A DNA stretch of 64,000 nt. Origin: Marivita hallyeonensis. GTDB lineage: Bacteria; Pseudomonadota; Alphaproteobacteria; Rhodobacterales; Rhodobacteraceae. Below the pieces are notes generated by a model. It saw only the letters and a program-made list of their open reading frames with translations, did not search any database and was not told the DNA's origin. The position numbers were made by a program, and so were the translations under genes. The stretch covers positions 62,001 to 126,000 of the forward strand of contig NZ_FQXC01000003.1 of the NCBI RefSeq assembly GCF_900129875.1, read 5' to 3'. Below, in pieces: positions 37,783 through 47,096 of the stretch (the stretch's first letter is position 1; each line of letters begins with the position of its first letter).

Positions 37783-39099
37783 TTACGATTCCAAACCTTC
37801 GGGCTGCCCCACGACGACAAAGCGCAACGCATCGGGTTGAAGCAGTCGTGCCGCGACCCGCTGGATGTCCTCCAGTGTGATCGCCTCGACCTTCGCATTA
37901 CGCGTGTTGACGTAATCGACAGGCAAGTCATCCATTTGCATACCGACAAGGATGTTGGCGATCCGACCATTGCCATCGAAGCGCAGGGGATAGGCCCCGG
38001 TAAGGTATGTCTTGGCGCTTTCCAGTTCCTCTGCGGTGACGCCGTTCTCAGCCATCTTCGTCCATTCGTCACGGATCACCTGAATGGCTTCCGCAATCCG
38101 GTCATTGGCGCTTGAAACACGGCCGAGGTACAGCGCTGCGTGATCTTTCGGCACGAGGTAGCTGTAAACACCGTAGGTCAGACCCCGCTTTTCGCGCACT
38201 TCTTCCATCAGGCGAGCATCAAACCCGCCGCCGCCCAGAATTTCATTCAGCACGTAGGCTGCAAAGAAATCAGGATCGTCGCGCGCGAGCCCCTCATGCC
38301 CGAATATGGCAACCGATTGGGGTACATCGAACGGCACCACTGTGACACCCGCTGCGGTTTCGACATCGATATCCGCCGCCTGCGGGAGGCCCTCGGCAGG
38401 CAGCCCTTCAAGCAACTTGTCAAGTACCTGAGCCAGCTTCTCGGGCGAGATGGCCCCAGCCGCGCCCACATAAACGCGGTCCCGGGCCAATGCACCAGCA
38501 TGCGCGGTTACAAGGTCATCGCGGGTGAGACCCGTGACACTTTCCTCAGTGCCTTCGATCGGCGATCCGTAGGGGTGATCGCCAAACACCATTTCGTCGA
38601 AGGCTTGACCGACCAGAAAATCCGGATCCTGCTGGTCTGATCGGATGCCCGAAACAATCTGCGCCCGCACGCGATCAATTGCGTCCTGATCGAAGCGCGG
38701 CTGGGTCAGCGCATCGCGCAGAAGCGCCAGCGCCTCGTCCTGATTTTCCGTCAGAAAGCGTGCCGAAATCGACACGGCGTCATCGCTGATGTCGAAATCA
38801 AACGACGCAGCAAGGGCCTCTGCCTGCTCTGCAAAAGCGCGAGAGTCGAGCTCTGCAGCCCCTTCTTCAAGCAATGCCACCATCAGATTGGTCGCACCGC
38901 GCTTGCCAGCTTGGTCGAGGGACGCTCCGCCCTTGAAGCGCAGTTCCAGCGCGACGAATGGTATCGAATGCTCTTCGACCAGCCAAGCATTCACGCCTCC
39001 GGGGCTTTCGACCTCTGTGATATCGATCTCGGCCCGCAACGGGGTGGCGAACAGAACGGCCAGAGATAGAGCGGTAAAGACACGGGTCATCAAAGTCAT
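37783..39099 (-). CDS. M16-family peptidase-like subunit, lacking the zinc motif
   Basis: The 438-residue secreted protein has a signal peptide and two M16 half-domains. The HxxEH zinc motif expected around residue 71 is replaced by NLMVALLEEG, so it should be inactive on its own, but the glycine-rich loop ILGGGGFDARLMEEVREKRGLTYGV is well kept. It is the second gene of an M16 pair and overlaps the first by ATGA with a GGAGGTG site. This is the layout of mitochondrial processing peptidase alpha (substrate grip) with beta (catalysis), so a heterodimer is likely. Substrate unknown. Confidence 0.9.
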   Translation of the reverse strand: MTLMTRVFTALSLAVLFATPLRAEIDITEVESPGGVNAWLVEEHSIPFVALELRFKGGASLDQAGKRGATNLMVALLEEGAAELDSRAFAEQAEALAASFDFDISDDAVSISARFLTENQDEALALLRDALTQPRFDQDAIDRVRAQIVSGIRSDQQDPDFLVGQAFDEMVFGDHPYGSPIEGTEESVTGLTRDDLVTAHAGALARDRVYVGAAGAISPEKLAQVLDKLLEGLPAEGLPQAADIDVETAAGVTVVPFDVPQSVAIFGHEGLARDDPDFFAAYVLNEILGGGGFDARLMEEVREKRGLTYGVYSYLVPKDHAALYLGRVSSANDRIAEAIQVIRDEWTKMAENGVTAEELESAKTYLTGAYPLRFDGNGRIANILVGMQMDDLPVDYVNTRNAKVEAITLEDIQRVAARLLQPDALRFVVVGQPEGLES

Positions 39100-40439
39100 T
39101 GCGTCACCTCCTCGGCGCCGCGCAGGAAGCCGGTTACCGCGTTGTCACGGTCGAAAACCTCTTGTGCGGCGGCAATGATTTCCTCAGGTGTGATGGATTG
39201 CAGGATCTCTGGCCATTCATGCACGTCATCCACGGTGAGACCCGATGTCAGAGCTGCGCCATAGCGTCGGGCAAGCGAATTGGAGCTATCTAGCTCGTAG
39301 ACTTGTGACGCGCGCAGTTGGAACTTGATCCGCTCAAGCTGCGCCGGATTGACCCCTGTCTCGATGAAGTCCGCTACCACGCGGTCCATGTCCGCTTCGG
39401 CTTCTTCAAGCGTCACACCTTGGGCGGGCACGTTCACGATACCGAAGGTTGTGTCATCCAAAGACAGTCCGCTGTAGAACGCGCCAGCGTAAACCGAACG
39501 GTTTTCGTCGAACTGCAAAACTTGCGGCAACACCGACGTCTGAGATCCGCCCAGCACTTCGGCCAGAAGCGTCAATGCGGCGGCCTTGCGCTGATCGCCC
39601 GGGTCGCGTTCCGGGGCAAGGTAGGTGCGCATCACATAGGGCTGCGCAACGCGCGGGTCTTCGAACGAGATACGACGTTCCGCCATCTGCGGCGGCTCCG
39701 ACGGGCGCACGCGCTCTGGCAACTCGGCGTTCCGCGGGATCGGACCATAGTGCTCTTGAGCCAGCGCCAGAACCTCATCGGGCTGAACATCACCAGCGAC
39801 AACCAGGACCGCGTTGTTCGGCGAATAGAACCGCTCGTAATAGGCAAGCGCATCTTCAAGATCGAGATTCACCATCTCGTGCCGCCATCCGATGATCGGC
39901 GTGCCATAGGGGTGGTTGAGATACTGCGCTGCCATACGCTGTTCCCGGAACAAGGCGCCAGGATCATTCTCGACTCGCTGGTTGCGTTCTTCGATGATGA
40001 CGTCCCGCTCAGTCAGGATATCTTCGCGGTCAAGCTGGATGTTCTTCATCCGATCCGCTTCCATCTCCATCATCAGGCCAAGCCGATCCGCCGCGATACG
40101 CTGAAAATATGCAGTGTAGTCAAAGCTGGTGAATGCATTGTCGGTGCCGCCGTTGGCCTTGACGGTTTCGCTGAACTCTCCCGGGGCAAGCTTTTCAGTG
40201 CCCTTGAACAGAAGGTGTTCGAGAAAATGCGCCACACCGGACACGCCCGGCTGTTCATCGGCGGACCCAGCGCGGTACCAGACCATATGTACCACGGCCG
40301 GCGCGCGATGATCCTCGATCACCACGACATCCATGCCGTTATCAAGCTGGTAGGTCGTTACCTGATCTTCGATGGTTTGCGCGTGTAAGGGTGCGGCTGC
40401 AAGAAGGCATGCCCCGGCAAGGGCGGACAGTCGACGCAT
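39096..40439 (-). CDS. M16-family zinc metallopeptidase, catalytic subunit
   Basis: The 447-residue protein has a signal peptide (ALAGACLLAAAPLHAQ), the inverted zinc motif HFLEH at residues 71-75 and the downstream Glu ligand region ERDVIIEERNQRVEND. It is the catalytic partner in an MPP-like pair. ATG 40439 follows an AAGGAG at 9 nt; a TTG two codons upstream is not needed. The pair is the end of a long minus-strand run that begins with rsmB, and would act in the periplasm on unknown peptides or misfolded proteins. Confidence 0.93.
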   Translation of the reverse strand: MRRLSALAGACLLAAAPLHAQTIEDQVTTYQLDNGMDVVVIEDHRAPAVVHMVWYRAGSADEQPGVSGVAHFLEHLLFKGTEKLAPGEFSETVKANGGTDNAFTSFDYTAYFQRIAADRLGLMMEMEADRMKNIQLDREDILTERDVIIEERNQRVENDPGALFREQRMAAQYLNHPYGTPIIGWRHEMVNLDLEDALAYYERFYSPNNAVLVVAGDVQPDEVLALAQEHYGPIPRNAELPERVRPSEPPQMAERRISFEDPRVAQPYVMRTYLAPERDPGDQRKAAALTLLAEVLGGSQTSVLPQVLQFDENRSVYAGAFYSGLSLDDTTFGIVNVPAQGVTLEEAEADMDRVVADFIETGVNPAQLERIKFQLRASQVYELDSSNSLARRYGAALTSGLTVDDVHEWPEILQSITPEEIIAAAQEVFDRDNAVTGFLRGAEEVTQ

Positions 40440-40586
40440 CGGCAAAATCTCCTTGGTTTGGCAGATAAGGTACGATGCGCGTGCGCAACTTCAAGCGCGC
40501 CAACAGTTTCGTGAGCGGCTTTGTCACCCAATCCTCAACGACGACTAAGGGTTATCCGTAAGAAACCCCTAGTGTGCTTTAGCAAA

Positions 40587-41111
40587 TCACTGAGGAGGAG
40601 CCGACGGCGTCAACACCCCGGCGCGCCGCGCCGCGTCCAGCGCGCGGTAGGAATCAAGTCTCTGACTGCGATAGACACGATTGTAAGTATCGGTTGGCAC
40701 AAGCCGCCAGTTGAACAGGGACCGCCGTTCGCGGAACTCCTGATCTTCGGCGGCAAGGTCTTCGCGGATGCCCGGCTGTCGTCCGAACCGCGACGCACGT
40801 GCCACCAGCGCCTGATCTCCCGCGCCGATACCGGCCTGAGGATCAAGCCGTGACGGAGAACCGCCCAAGGCCGCAACCGCGTCGCGCAATGGTGTCTGGT
40901 CCGTCCGGTTCGCACCACCCGGCGTCGGCGGCGGCAACTGTGCGAAGCTCTCAGGTGTTTCAAGCGGCTTGTTCGGCACAATGGAAAATTCTTCCGGCGT
41001 TCCCGAGGGATTGCGCAGCTGCTTGAGGTTGGTCTCGCGAATGCCCGACTCTTCACGTGAGCTACACGCGGTCAGAACCACCAATGCCAGAATGATCAAT
41101 GTGCGCGGCAT
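40587..41111 (-). CDS. DUF3035 lipoprotein
   Basis: The 174-residue protein has a lipoprotein signal (LIILALVVLTACSS, lipobox LTAC) and the DUF3035 body, with PDEF-like TPEEFSIVPNKPLETP and a C-terminal RLDSYRALDAARRAGVLTPSAPP. It is an envelope protein of unknown function. It lies between lspA, which would process it, and the M16 pair. The ATG at 41111 fits the lipoprotein signal; upstream in-frame codons would make an arginine-rich extension. Confidence 0.85.
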   Translation of the reverse strand: MPRTLIILALVVLTACSSREESGIRETNLKQLRNPSGTPEEFSIVPNKPLETPESFAQLPPPTPGGANRTDQTPLRDAVAALGGSPSRLDPQAGIGAGDQALVARASRFGRQPGIREDLAAEDQEFRERRSLFNWRLVPTDTYNRVYRSQRLDSYRALDAARRAGVLTPSAPPQ

Positions 41112-41170
41112 TGCCCTTGCCCGCCTCCGTGTTCGCCTCAGACCTGCTTTACCCCATCCTGGGACGCGCG

Positions 41171-41641
41171 TCACGAGGCGTTTTTGCTCCCTGAAAACAA
41201 GGCCAGACCAATTGCCCCGATGAACACAGAGATATCAGCCACGTTGAACGCATACGGGTTGTCGATCCCGCAACACGACATGTTCAAGAAATCAGCGACC
41301 GCACCGTACAGCAAACGGTCCACCACATTGCCCAGCGCGCCACCGATCAAAAGCCCCGCGAACACCAGACCCGTCCGCCCCGGCGGATCGCGGCGCATCC
41401 AGACCAGCACGAATAGAACGATGCCCAAAGCGACCGAGATGAGCACCCAGCGGGTCCAGTCGGCGGTGCCAGAGAACAGGCCGAAATTGATACCCGTATT
41501 CCACGCCATTCGAAAATTCAGGTAGGGCGGCAGGACATCGATCGCCCCAACCCGCGCGAGGTCCATGACATGCACAACCCACCACTTGGTGAACTGATCG
41601 ACCACGAAGACGATCACAGCAATGAGGGCGACCAATCGCAC
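41171..41641 (-). CDS. lspA: lipoprotein signal peptidase II
   Basis: The 156-residue inner-membrane aspartyl protease cleaves prolipoprotein signals after lipidation. Four membrane helices are visible, with catalytic Asp in GNVVDRLLYGAVADFL and FNVADISVFIG and the N-terminal Asp in VDQFTKWWV. A GTG start with AGGGGG upstream is used. It is 9 bp after purH in the same run. Confidence 0.94.
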   Translation of the reverse strand: MRLVALIAVIVFVVDQFTKWWVVHVMDLARVGAIDVLPPYLNFRMAWNTGINFGLFSGTADWTRWVLISVALGIVLFVLVWMRRDPPGRTGLVFAGLLIGGALGNVVDRLLYGAVADFLNMSCCGIDNPYAFNVADISVFIGAIGLALFSGSKNAS

Positions 41642-41650
41642 CGGCGCCCC

Positions 41651-43240
41651 CTAGTGACGGAAGTGACGCATGCCGGTCAAAACCATGGCAAGGCCCGCTT
41701 CATCCGCCGCCGCGATCACTTCGTCATCGCGCATCGACCCGCCGGGTTGGATGACACAGGCGGCACCAGCCGCGGCAGCCTCCATCAGCCCGTCGGCGAA
41801 GGGAAAGAACGCGTCAGACGCCACGGCGCTGCCTTTGGTAAGCGGCTCTGCCAATCCCAATGTCTCGGCCATGCGCTCGGCCTTCTTGGCGGCGATCAAC
41901 GCGCTGTCGACGCGGCTCATCTGGCCTGCCCCGACGCCCACCGTCGCGCCGTCTTTGACGTAAACGATGGCGTTCGACTTTACGTGCTTCGCAACCTTCC
42001 ACGCAAAGAGCAGGTCGCGCATCTGATCGTCCGTTGGCGCGACCTTTGTCACAATCTTCAGATCGTTCAAATCGATCTGTCCATTGTCACGGTTCTGAAC
42101 CAGAATCCCGCCTGAAACCTGTTTCCACGCCGTTCCCGGCTCGGCCGTGTTGGCAAGTCCGGGTGTCATGAGCAGGCGCAGGTTTTTCTTTTTGGCAAAG
42201 ATGTCTTTCGCCGCCTGATCGACGCCCGGTGCGATGACAACCTCGGTGAATATCTCGGAAATCGCCTCTGCCGTGTCGCCGTCCAGCGTCGAGTTCAGCG
42301 CCACGATCCCGCCGAAGGCCGAGGTACGGTCGCAATCGAAGGCTTTCTGATACGCTTCTTTCAACGTTGCCCCGGTTGCGACGCCACACGGATTGGCATG
42401 TTTGATGATCGCGCAGGCAAAGCCGTCGCGTGGCAGAAACTCCGAAACCAGCTCGAATGCCGCATCGGTGTCGTTGATATTGTTGTAGCTGAGCTCTTTG
42501 CCCTGAAGCTGTTCGGCCAGCGCAATTCCGGGCCGGTTGGAGCCGTCGCGATAGAAAGCCGCGCCCTGGTGCGGGTTCTCACCGTAGCGCAGGGGTTGCG
42601 CCAGCGTTCCGGCAAACACCCGGCGGCGCGGGGTTTCTTCGCCAATCGCACCAGCCATCCAAGTGCTGACGGCGGCATCGTAAGCGCCGGTTCGGGCATA
42701 GGCGACCTGGGCCATCTTCTGTCGGAACCTCAGGCTTGTCTGGCCGTCGTTCTCGTCAAGTTCCACCAGCAGCGCATCATAGTCCTCGACATCCACGACG
42801 GTGGTCACGAAGCTGTGGTTCTTGGCCGCGGCGCGGATCATCGCAGGGCCGCCGATATCGATGTTCTCAATGCAGGTGTCGTAATCTGCGCCTTTTGCGA
42901 CGGTGGCCTCGAACGGGTAAAGGTTCACCACCAGCAGATCGATTGCCTTGATATCGTGTTCAAACATGGCGGCGACGTGATCATCATTGTCGCGCAGGGC
43001 CAAAAGACCGCCATGCACTTTCGGGTGCAGCGTCTTGACCCGGCCATCCATCATCTCGGGAAAGCCTGTCACCTCTGACACGTCCTTGACCGGCACACCT
43101 GCGTCGCGCAGTGCTTGCGCGGACCCGCCGGTCGACAGCAGCTCCACTCCCCGCGCATCGAGCGCCTTTGCAAGATCAACGAGCCCTGTCTTGTCAGACA
43201 CAGAAAGAAGCGCGCGGCGGAGAGGGGCAAGGTTGGTCAT
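41651..43240 (-). CDS. purH: bifunctional AICAR formyltransferase / IMP cyclohydrolase
   Basis: The 529-residue enzyme catalyses the last two steps of IMP synthesis. The N-terminal cyclohydrolase half (about 1-200) shows [19 protein letters not shown] and [19 protein letters not shown]; the transformylase half carries [12 protein letters not shown] and ends [33 protein letters not shown]. It is embedded in the rsmB-to-M16 run, 24 bp after the heparinase-like gene. Confidence 0.97.
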   Translation of the reverse strand: MTNLAPLRRALLSVSDKTGLVDLAKALDARGVELLSTGGSAQALRDAGVPVKDVSEVTGFPEMMDGRVKTLHPKVHGGLLALRDNDDHVAAMFEHDIKAIDLLVVNLYPFEATVAKGADYDTCIENIDIGGPAMIRAAAKNHSFVTTVVDVEDYDALLVELDENDGQTSLRFRQKMAQVAYARTGAYDAAVSTWMAGAIGEETPRRRVFAGTLAQPLRYGENPHQGAAFYRDGSNRPGIALAEQLQGKELSYNNINDTDAAFELVSEFLPRDGFACAIIKHANPCGVATGATLKEAYQKAFDCDRTSAFGGIVALNSTLDGDTAEAISEIFTEVVIAPGVDQAAKDIFAKKKNLRLLMTPGLANTAEPGTAWKQVSGGILVQNRDNGQIDLNDLKIVTKVAPTDDQMRDLLFAWKVAKHVKSNAIVYVKDGATVGVGAGQMSRVDSALIAAKKAERMAETLGLAEPLTKGSAVASDAFFPFADGLMEAAAAGAACVIQPGGSMRDDEVIAAADEAGLAMVLTGMRHFRH

Positions 43241-43264
43241 GGCAGCAAAAGGGTCCCGGATTGT

Positions 43265-45013
43265 TCAGTTCAGCAGCGTCGCGTCGTCCTGAACAAGGTC
43301 CCGCACCGCGACTGCAGTGTCCTGAGCCTTCGCCAGCGACCAGCGAACGCGGGTCGCATACTCCATCGCGCGGCCAGATAAAACGATCTGTTTCGTCGCG
43401 CGCGGTCTGAGCCGGCCTTTTTCAAGGTAGACCGATGGCTCCAGCGCAAGATCGCAGAGCGCATCAAAGCGGAAAATCCAGATCTCACCACTGCGCAAAG
43501 CCATCGATACCGCTGCGCCGTTCATGTCGATCGCGGCGTCGACCTCGGGGTGAAGGTGAAAACGAATGTCGAACGGAATGCCATTGAGCCGCGCGGCCTC
43601 CATCTTTTCGTTGAAGCGTGCTTTGCTGGCATTGTCGAGTGATACCAAAAGGTCTTCCCCAACGATCCCCCGCCCGTCGAAGGTCAATTCCAGGATGCGG
43701 GCATGGGTCAAACCGTGGGTCGTGACATACCCATCATGCCCGCCTTCGAACCGCACTCCGTCAGAGGCGCGCGACATCTCTACCGGAACACCTTTGGGCA
43801 CATCATCCAGAAGCTCGCGTTCAATCGGACCCATCCGCGATGTGACGCCGAGGCGTGAACTTGAATAGCCATCGAGGCAAAGCGTGGAATGGGACGGCGT
43901 CGCCCGACCCGCACGCCGCCACTCTTCACCGAACGTCGACCCGGACCCGCAATTGACGATCAGCGGACGACGACCCGAAGTCAGCTCAAAGGCCAGAGTT
44001 GAAGCGTGTGCGTTGAAACTGGCAATCCCGCTTGGAGGGGCTGCCGCATCTATCACCATTGTCGTGCGTCCGCCCGTGAGTCGCGCGTACCCCATCGCCA
44101 AATCCTGGGCTGCCTGCGCTTTGACGCCCGCAGCTGCCAGGGCCGTGTCGAGCCGGCCTTCGATACCGCGACCGCCTCCGTGGAACCGGGCAAGACCGCC
44201 ATCGGCGTGACGCAGGGCGCGAAGTGTGGGCACGATCTTCACAATGGCCTCAAGATGCGCCATATCCGGCGCCCGCCCGACCTCGTAAAGCGCGTCGCGC
44301 GCCCAGATCAGCAGGGTGCAAACCTCCATCAACTCTTCGGGATTGCGCGTCGGGACGCCACCGCCTTCGTTGATCTGTCTTGCGCATTCCTGACCCAGCG
44401 CCTTGATCGCCGGATCCGCCTGTTCTTCCATCCCCTGCAAGGACAGCCCCGCCGAGATCAACCCGGTGAGCGCTTCGAACCGTGGCAGCCCCGGGGTCGA
44501 ACTGTGCCAGCGGCGGTTGAGGAAGATTGTTTGCTGCGCAATGGAACGGAAGAAGGCGTGCGATTGCTCTGGCGTCGCGCCGCCCAGAACGAAGATCGCG
44601 TGATGCAGCCAGCGAATGACGCGCCGCCCGGCAAGCTCTGGCGTCCAGCCCGGGCCAGTGCCGTTGCCATAGCGGGTGATCCATTCGAACAACCACGTCT
44701 GCGCAGTTTGCCGGGTTTTCGGATCGCCGACGCTCGCCATGTCATCCAGCCAGTGAAAGCCGTGAATTTCTTCCAGGAAAGCATCGTCCGGCGGCGGAAT
44801 ATCCCAGATGATCGCACCGGGTGCTTCGACCAGGTGACCCGCGAATAGAAGGTTCCCTGCCGTCAGTTGCCGTCCTCGGGCGTAGGACCCGACAGTGCGC
44901 GGTTCGGGATGGCCGATAAACGCAGCAGCTGGCTTGGCGCGCGTCGAGAGCCGTGCATGCACACGGTTCATGAAACGGGTTTGTGCCCGTTTGACGGCGT
45001 CCATTCGGATCAT
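43265..45013 (-). CDS. heparinase II/III-family protein
   Basis: The 582-residue protein has the alpha/alpha toroid region (about 60-330, WLFEWITRYGNGTGPGWTPELAGRRVIRWLHH) and a C-terminal beta-sandwich typical of heparinase II/III and alginate lyase families. There is no signal peptide, so it appears cytoplasmic, unlike true polysaccharide lyases of this class. It is fixed between rsmB and purH in this lineage as I recall. Role unknown; a link to an intracellular glycan or to cell-wall sugars is speculative. Confidence 0.85.
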   Translation of the reverse strand: MIRMDAVKRAQTRFMNRVHARLSTRAKPAAAFIGHPEPRTVGSYARGRQLTAGNLLFAGHLVEAPGAIIWDIPPPDDAFLEEIHGFHWLDDMASVGDPKTRQTAQTWLFEWITRYGNGTGPGWTPELAGRRVIRWLHHAIFVLGGATPEQSHAFFRSIAQQTIFLNRRWHSSTPGLPRFEALTGLISAGLSLQGMEEQADPAIKALGQECARQINEGGGVPTRNPEELMEVCTLLIWARDALYEVGRAPDMAHLEAIVKIVPTLRALRHADGGLARFHGGGRGIEGRLDTALAAAGVKAQAAQDLAMGYARLTGGRTTMVIDAAAPPSGIASFNAHASTLAFELTSGRRPLIVNCGSGSTFGEEWRRAGRATPSHSTLCLDGYSSSRLGVTSRMGPIERELLDDVPKGVPVEMSRASDGVRFEGGHDGYVTTHGLTHARILELTFDGRGIVGEDLLVSLDNASKARFNEKMEAARLNGIPFDIRFHLHPEVDAAIDMNGAAVSMALRSGEIWIFRFDALCDLALEPSVYLEKGRLRPRATKQIVLSGRAMEYATRVRWSLAKAQDTAVAVRDLVQDDATLLN

Positions 45014-45098
45014 CAGCTCTGCCTCTGTCCTGCGTTTGCGCAGGTGTTCTTATGCCGAAATCATAACTCTGCGAAAGGTTTGAGTCACGGCTGAATTG

Positions 45099-46379
45099 TC
45101 AGGATGGCGGGGTCCCGCCCTTGAACCGCAAGAGCGCCATGTAGAATCCATCCATTCCCCCTGTCTCCGGCCAATAGTCAGGTCGCAGGCGCACACCGCC
45201 TTCTGCGCTGATCCAGTCGGGGTCGAGTCCCGGGGCCGAGGGTGGGAGGACCTCGAAGTCATCGGAGGCAGAGAGCAACCACTTGATCTGGTCCTCGCCC
45301 TCTTCTCGCAGCAGGCTGCAAGTGCAGTAGACAAGTAAACCGTTCGGTTCGAGGTGGTCTTTCGTACGGACCAGCATTTCCCGCTGCAACGACACAAGAC
45401 TGTCGAGCCCGGTTTGGTTTTTCACGTAAGGCAGATCCGGATGACGCCGGATCGTCCCAGTCGCCGTGCAGGGCGCATCGAGAAGAACCGCGTCGAACCG
45501 ACCGCCGCTATAGTCCAAGGCATCGGCAACAACGGTGTTCGCCTTGAGCTGGGTCCGTTCGAGATTCTCACTCAGTCGCGCCATGCGCGACTCAGAGATG
45601 TCGAGTGCTGTCACGTCGGCGCCAGCCGCCGCGAGCTGCATCGTTTTCCCGCCGGGAGCCGCACAGATATCGAGGATGCGCTTGCCTGTGACGTCGCCCA
45701 ATAGCTTGACTGGCAAGGCCGCAGCCGCGTCCTGCACCCACCAGTCCCCAGTGTCGTACCCCGGCAGGCTTGAAACCTGTCCGCGAGCGGCCAAGCGCAA
45801 CGACCCGGTTGGCAGCACATCTGCATTCAGTTTGGCAGCCCAACCTGCCGCATCGGATTTGACCGACAGATCGAGCGGAGGCGGAACTGCATGCGCGCGT
45901 TCGAAGCGCGCGACGGCGGCCTTGCTCCACGCCTTGGCAAGCCGCGGCCGTAGCCAGCCCGGCAGTTTCGTGTCCGGCGCCTTGGCCCAGTCTTCGTCAC
46001 CGATCTGCGTCATCTTCCGCAGTACCGCGTTGACGAGGCCCTTCATCGGCGCGGTTTTCTTGTTGCGGCCGGCAATCTTCACTGCCTCGTTGACAACGCC
46101 GTGCGCCGCACCACCCGTCATCAATTCGATAGTCGCCATACGCAGGAGATTCATCACCCGAAGTGGCGGCTGACGTTGCAGATTTGGCGTCAGGATGTGA
46201 TCTGCCCGACCCAGATAGCGCAGGGTCTCGGTGATCAGACGCTGCGCTGTAGCCCGTTCGGCAGGTGACAGAGCTTGCCAGATCGTGTCGCTTGTCACGT
46301 CCGACAACATTCGGCCTTCTCCGATGATCTGGCTTAGCCCGTCCAGGGCAACCAAACGAGGCGACGGGGTGTGCGACAC
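45099..46379 (-). CDS. rsmB: 16S rRNA (cytosine(967)-C(5))-methyltransferase
   Basis: The 426-residue enzyme has an N-terminal NusB-like RNA-binding domain (about 1-140) and a C-terminal SAM methyltransferase with DICAAPGGKTMQLA, the Cys motif DAPCTATGTIRRHPD and the second catalytic Cys in YCTCSLLREEGEDQI. The start is a GTG at 46379. It is the first gene of a seven-gene minus-strand run and is divergent from the DUF1674 gene. Confidence 0.94.
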   Translation of the reverse strand: MSHTPSPRLVALDGLSQIIGEGRMLSDVTSDTIWQALSPAERATAQRLITETLRYLGRADHILTPNLQRQPPLRVMNLLRMATIELMTGGAAHGVVNEAVKIAGRNKKTAPMKGLVNAVLRKMTQIGDEDWAKAPDTKLPGWLRPRLAKAWSKAAVARFERAHAVPPPLDLSVKSDAAGWAAKLNADVLPTGSLRLAARGQVSSLPGYDTGDWWVQDAAAALPVKLLGDVTGKRILDICAAPGGKTMQLAAAGADVTALDISESRMARLSENLERTQLKANTVVADALDYSGGRFDAVLLDAPCTATGTIRRHPDLPYVKNQTGLDSLVSLQREMLVRTKDHLEPNGLLVYCTCSLLREEGEDQIKWLLSASDDFEVLPPSAPGLDPDWISAEGGVRLRPDYWPETGGMDGFYMALLRFKGGTPPS

Positions 46380-46458
46380 AGGATACTCCGCATTCGGGCC
46401 GGGCTTGTCCCGGACCGGATGGCGCGTATATCAACAGGTATCAAGATGGAAGGCCAAG

Positions 46459-46641
46459 ATGAGTTCCGACGTCCCAGAAGACCTGCCACCCGCGGCCCAG
46501 CGCGCCCTTGCCGAGGCCGAAGAGCGCCGAAAGAAAGCGGCTGAACAGACACCCTTGCCGAAGGAACTTGGTGGGCGGGACGGGCCCGAACCGGTGCGGT
46601 ACGGCGATTGGGAAAAAGGTGGTCTTGCGATCGACTTCTGA
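46459..46641 (+). CDS. DUF1674 protein, succinate dehydrogenase assembly factor 4-like
   Basis: The 60-residue protein ends with PEPVRYGDWEKGGLAIDF, the hallmark of the DUF1674/SdhAF4 family. In eukaryotes SDHAF4 binds flavinylated succinate dehydrogenase subunit A and protects it from oxidative damage before complex II assembly; the bacterial homologue probably does the same. The rest is charged and proline-rich and likely disordered. It is a single-gene unit divergent from rsmB and ends 2 bp before the convergent secreted-protein gene. Confidence 0.85.
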   Translation: MSSDVPEDLPPAAQRALAEAEERRKKAAEQTPLPKELGGRDGPEPVRYGDWEKGGLAIDF

Positions 46642-46643
46642 AA

Positions 46644-47003
46644 TCAGCGCAGACGGAAGTCAGCCGACTGGCCCGCTCCGCGATCAGCCGTGAAACGCAT
46701 TTCACTGCCGTTTGCGAGCACTTCCTGGCAATTGTAGCCAAGATCATCCCCGCCCCAATTCAAGTCACGGCAGAAATAGCCGTTCTCCCAAGACCAGTTT
46801 CCGGTTACATCCCACGTCACCCCGCGCCCCGAGATGGAGCCGTCTGCACCCACCTGGAGGCGCACCATCGGCCGGGATAGGGTTTTGCCCTGGACAAGGG
46901 CAACAAACTCCGAACGATCGTCGATCCGTTTCAGTTCTGCCGCAGCGACTTGCGGCAGGAGTGCAACCGTCGCCGCGGCGGCGAATAGGGTCAGGCGTGT
47001 CAT
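46644..47003 (-). CDS. small secreted protein of unknown function
   Basis: The 119-residue protein has a signal peptide (LTLFAAAATVALLPQVAAAE) and a compact body with two Cys (YFCRDL and YNCQEV), probably a disulfide, and a repeat of Gly/Trp motifs (TGNWSWENGYFCRDLNWGG). I recall relatives that databases have called dihydrodipicolinate reductase, apparently because of the neighbouring dapB; it has no reductase features. It lies 93 bp after dapB on the same strand. Confidence 0.8.
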   Translation of the reverse strand: MTRLTLFAAAATVALLPQVAAAELKRIDDRSEFVALVQGKTLSRPMVRLQVGADGSISGRGVTWDVTGNWSWENGYFCRDLNWGGDDLGYNCQEVLANGSEMRFTADRGAGQSADFRLR

Positions 47004-47096
47004 CGTGCAATGCTCCGTGAGGACTGATTACCTCAAAGATACGCACGAGATGTACGATTGGTTCACTTGACCGATCACGCCGCGCAAAATTTTGCG

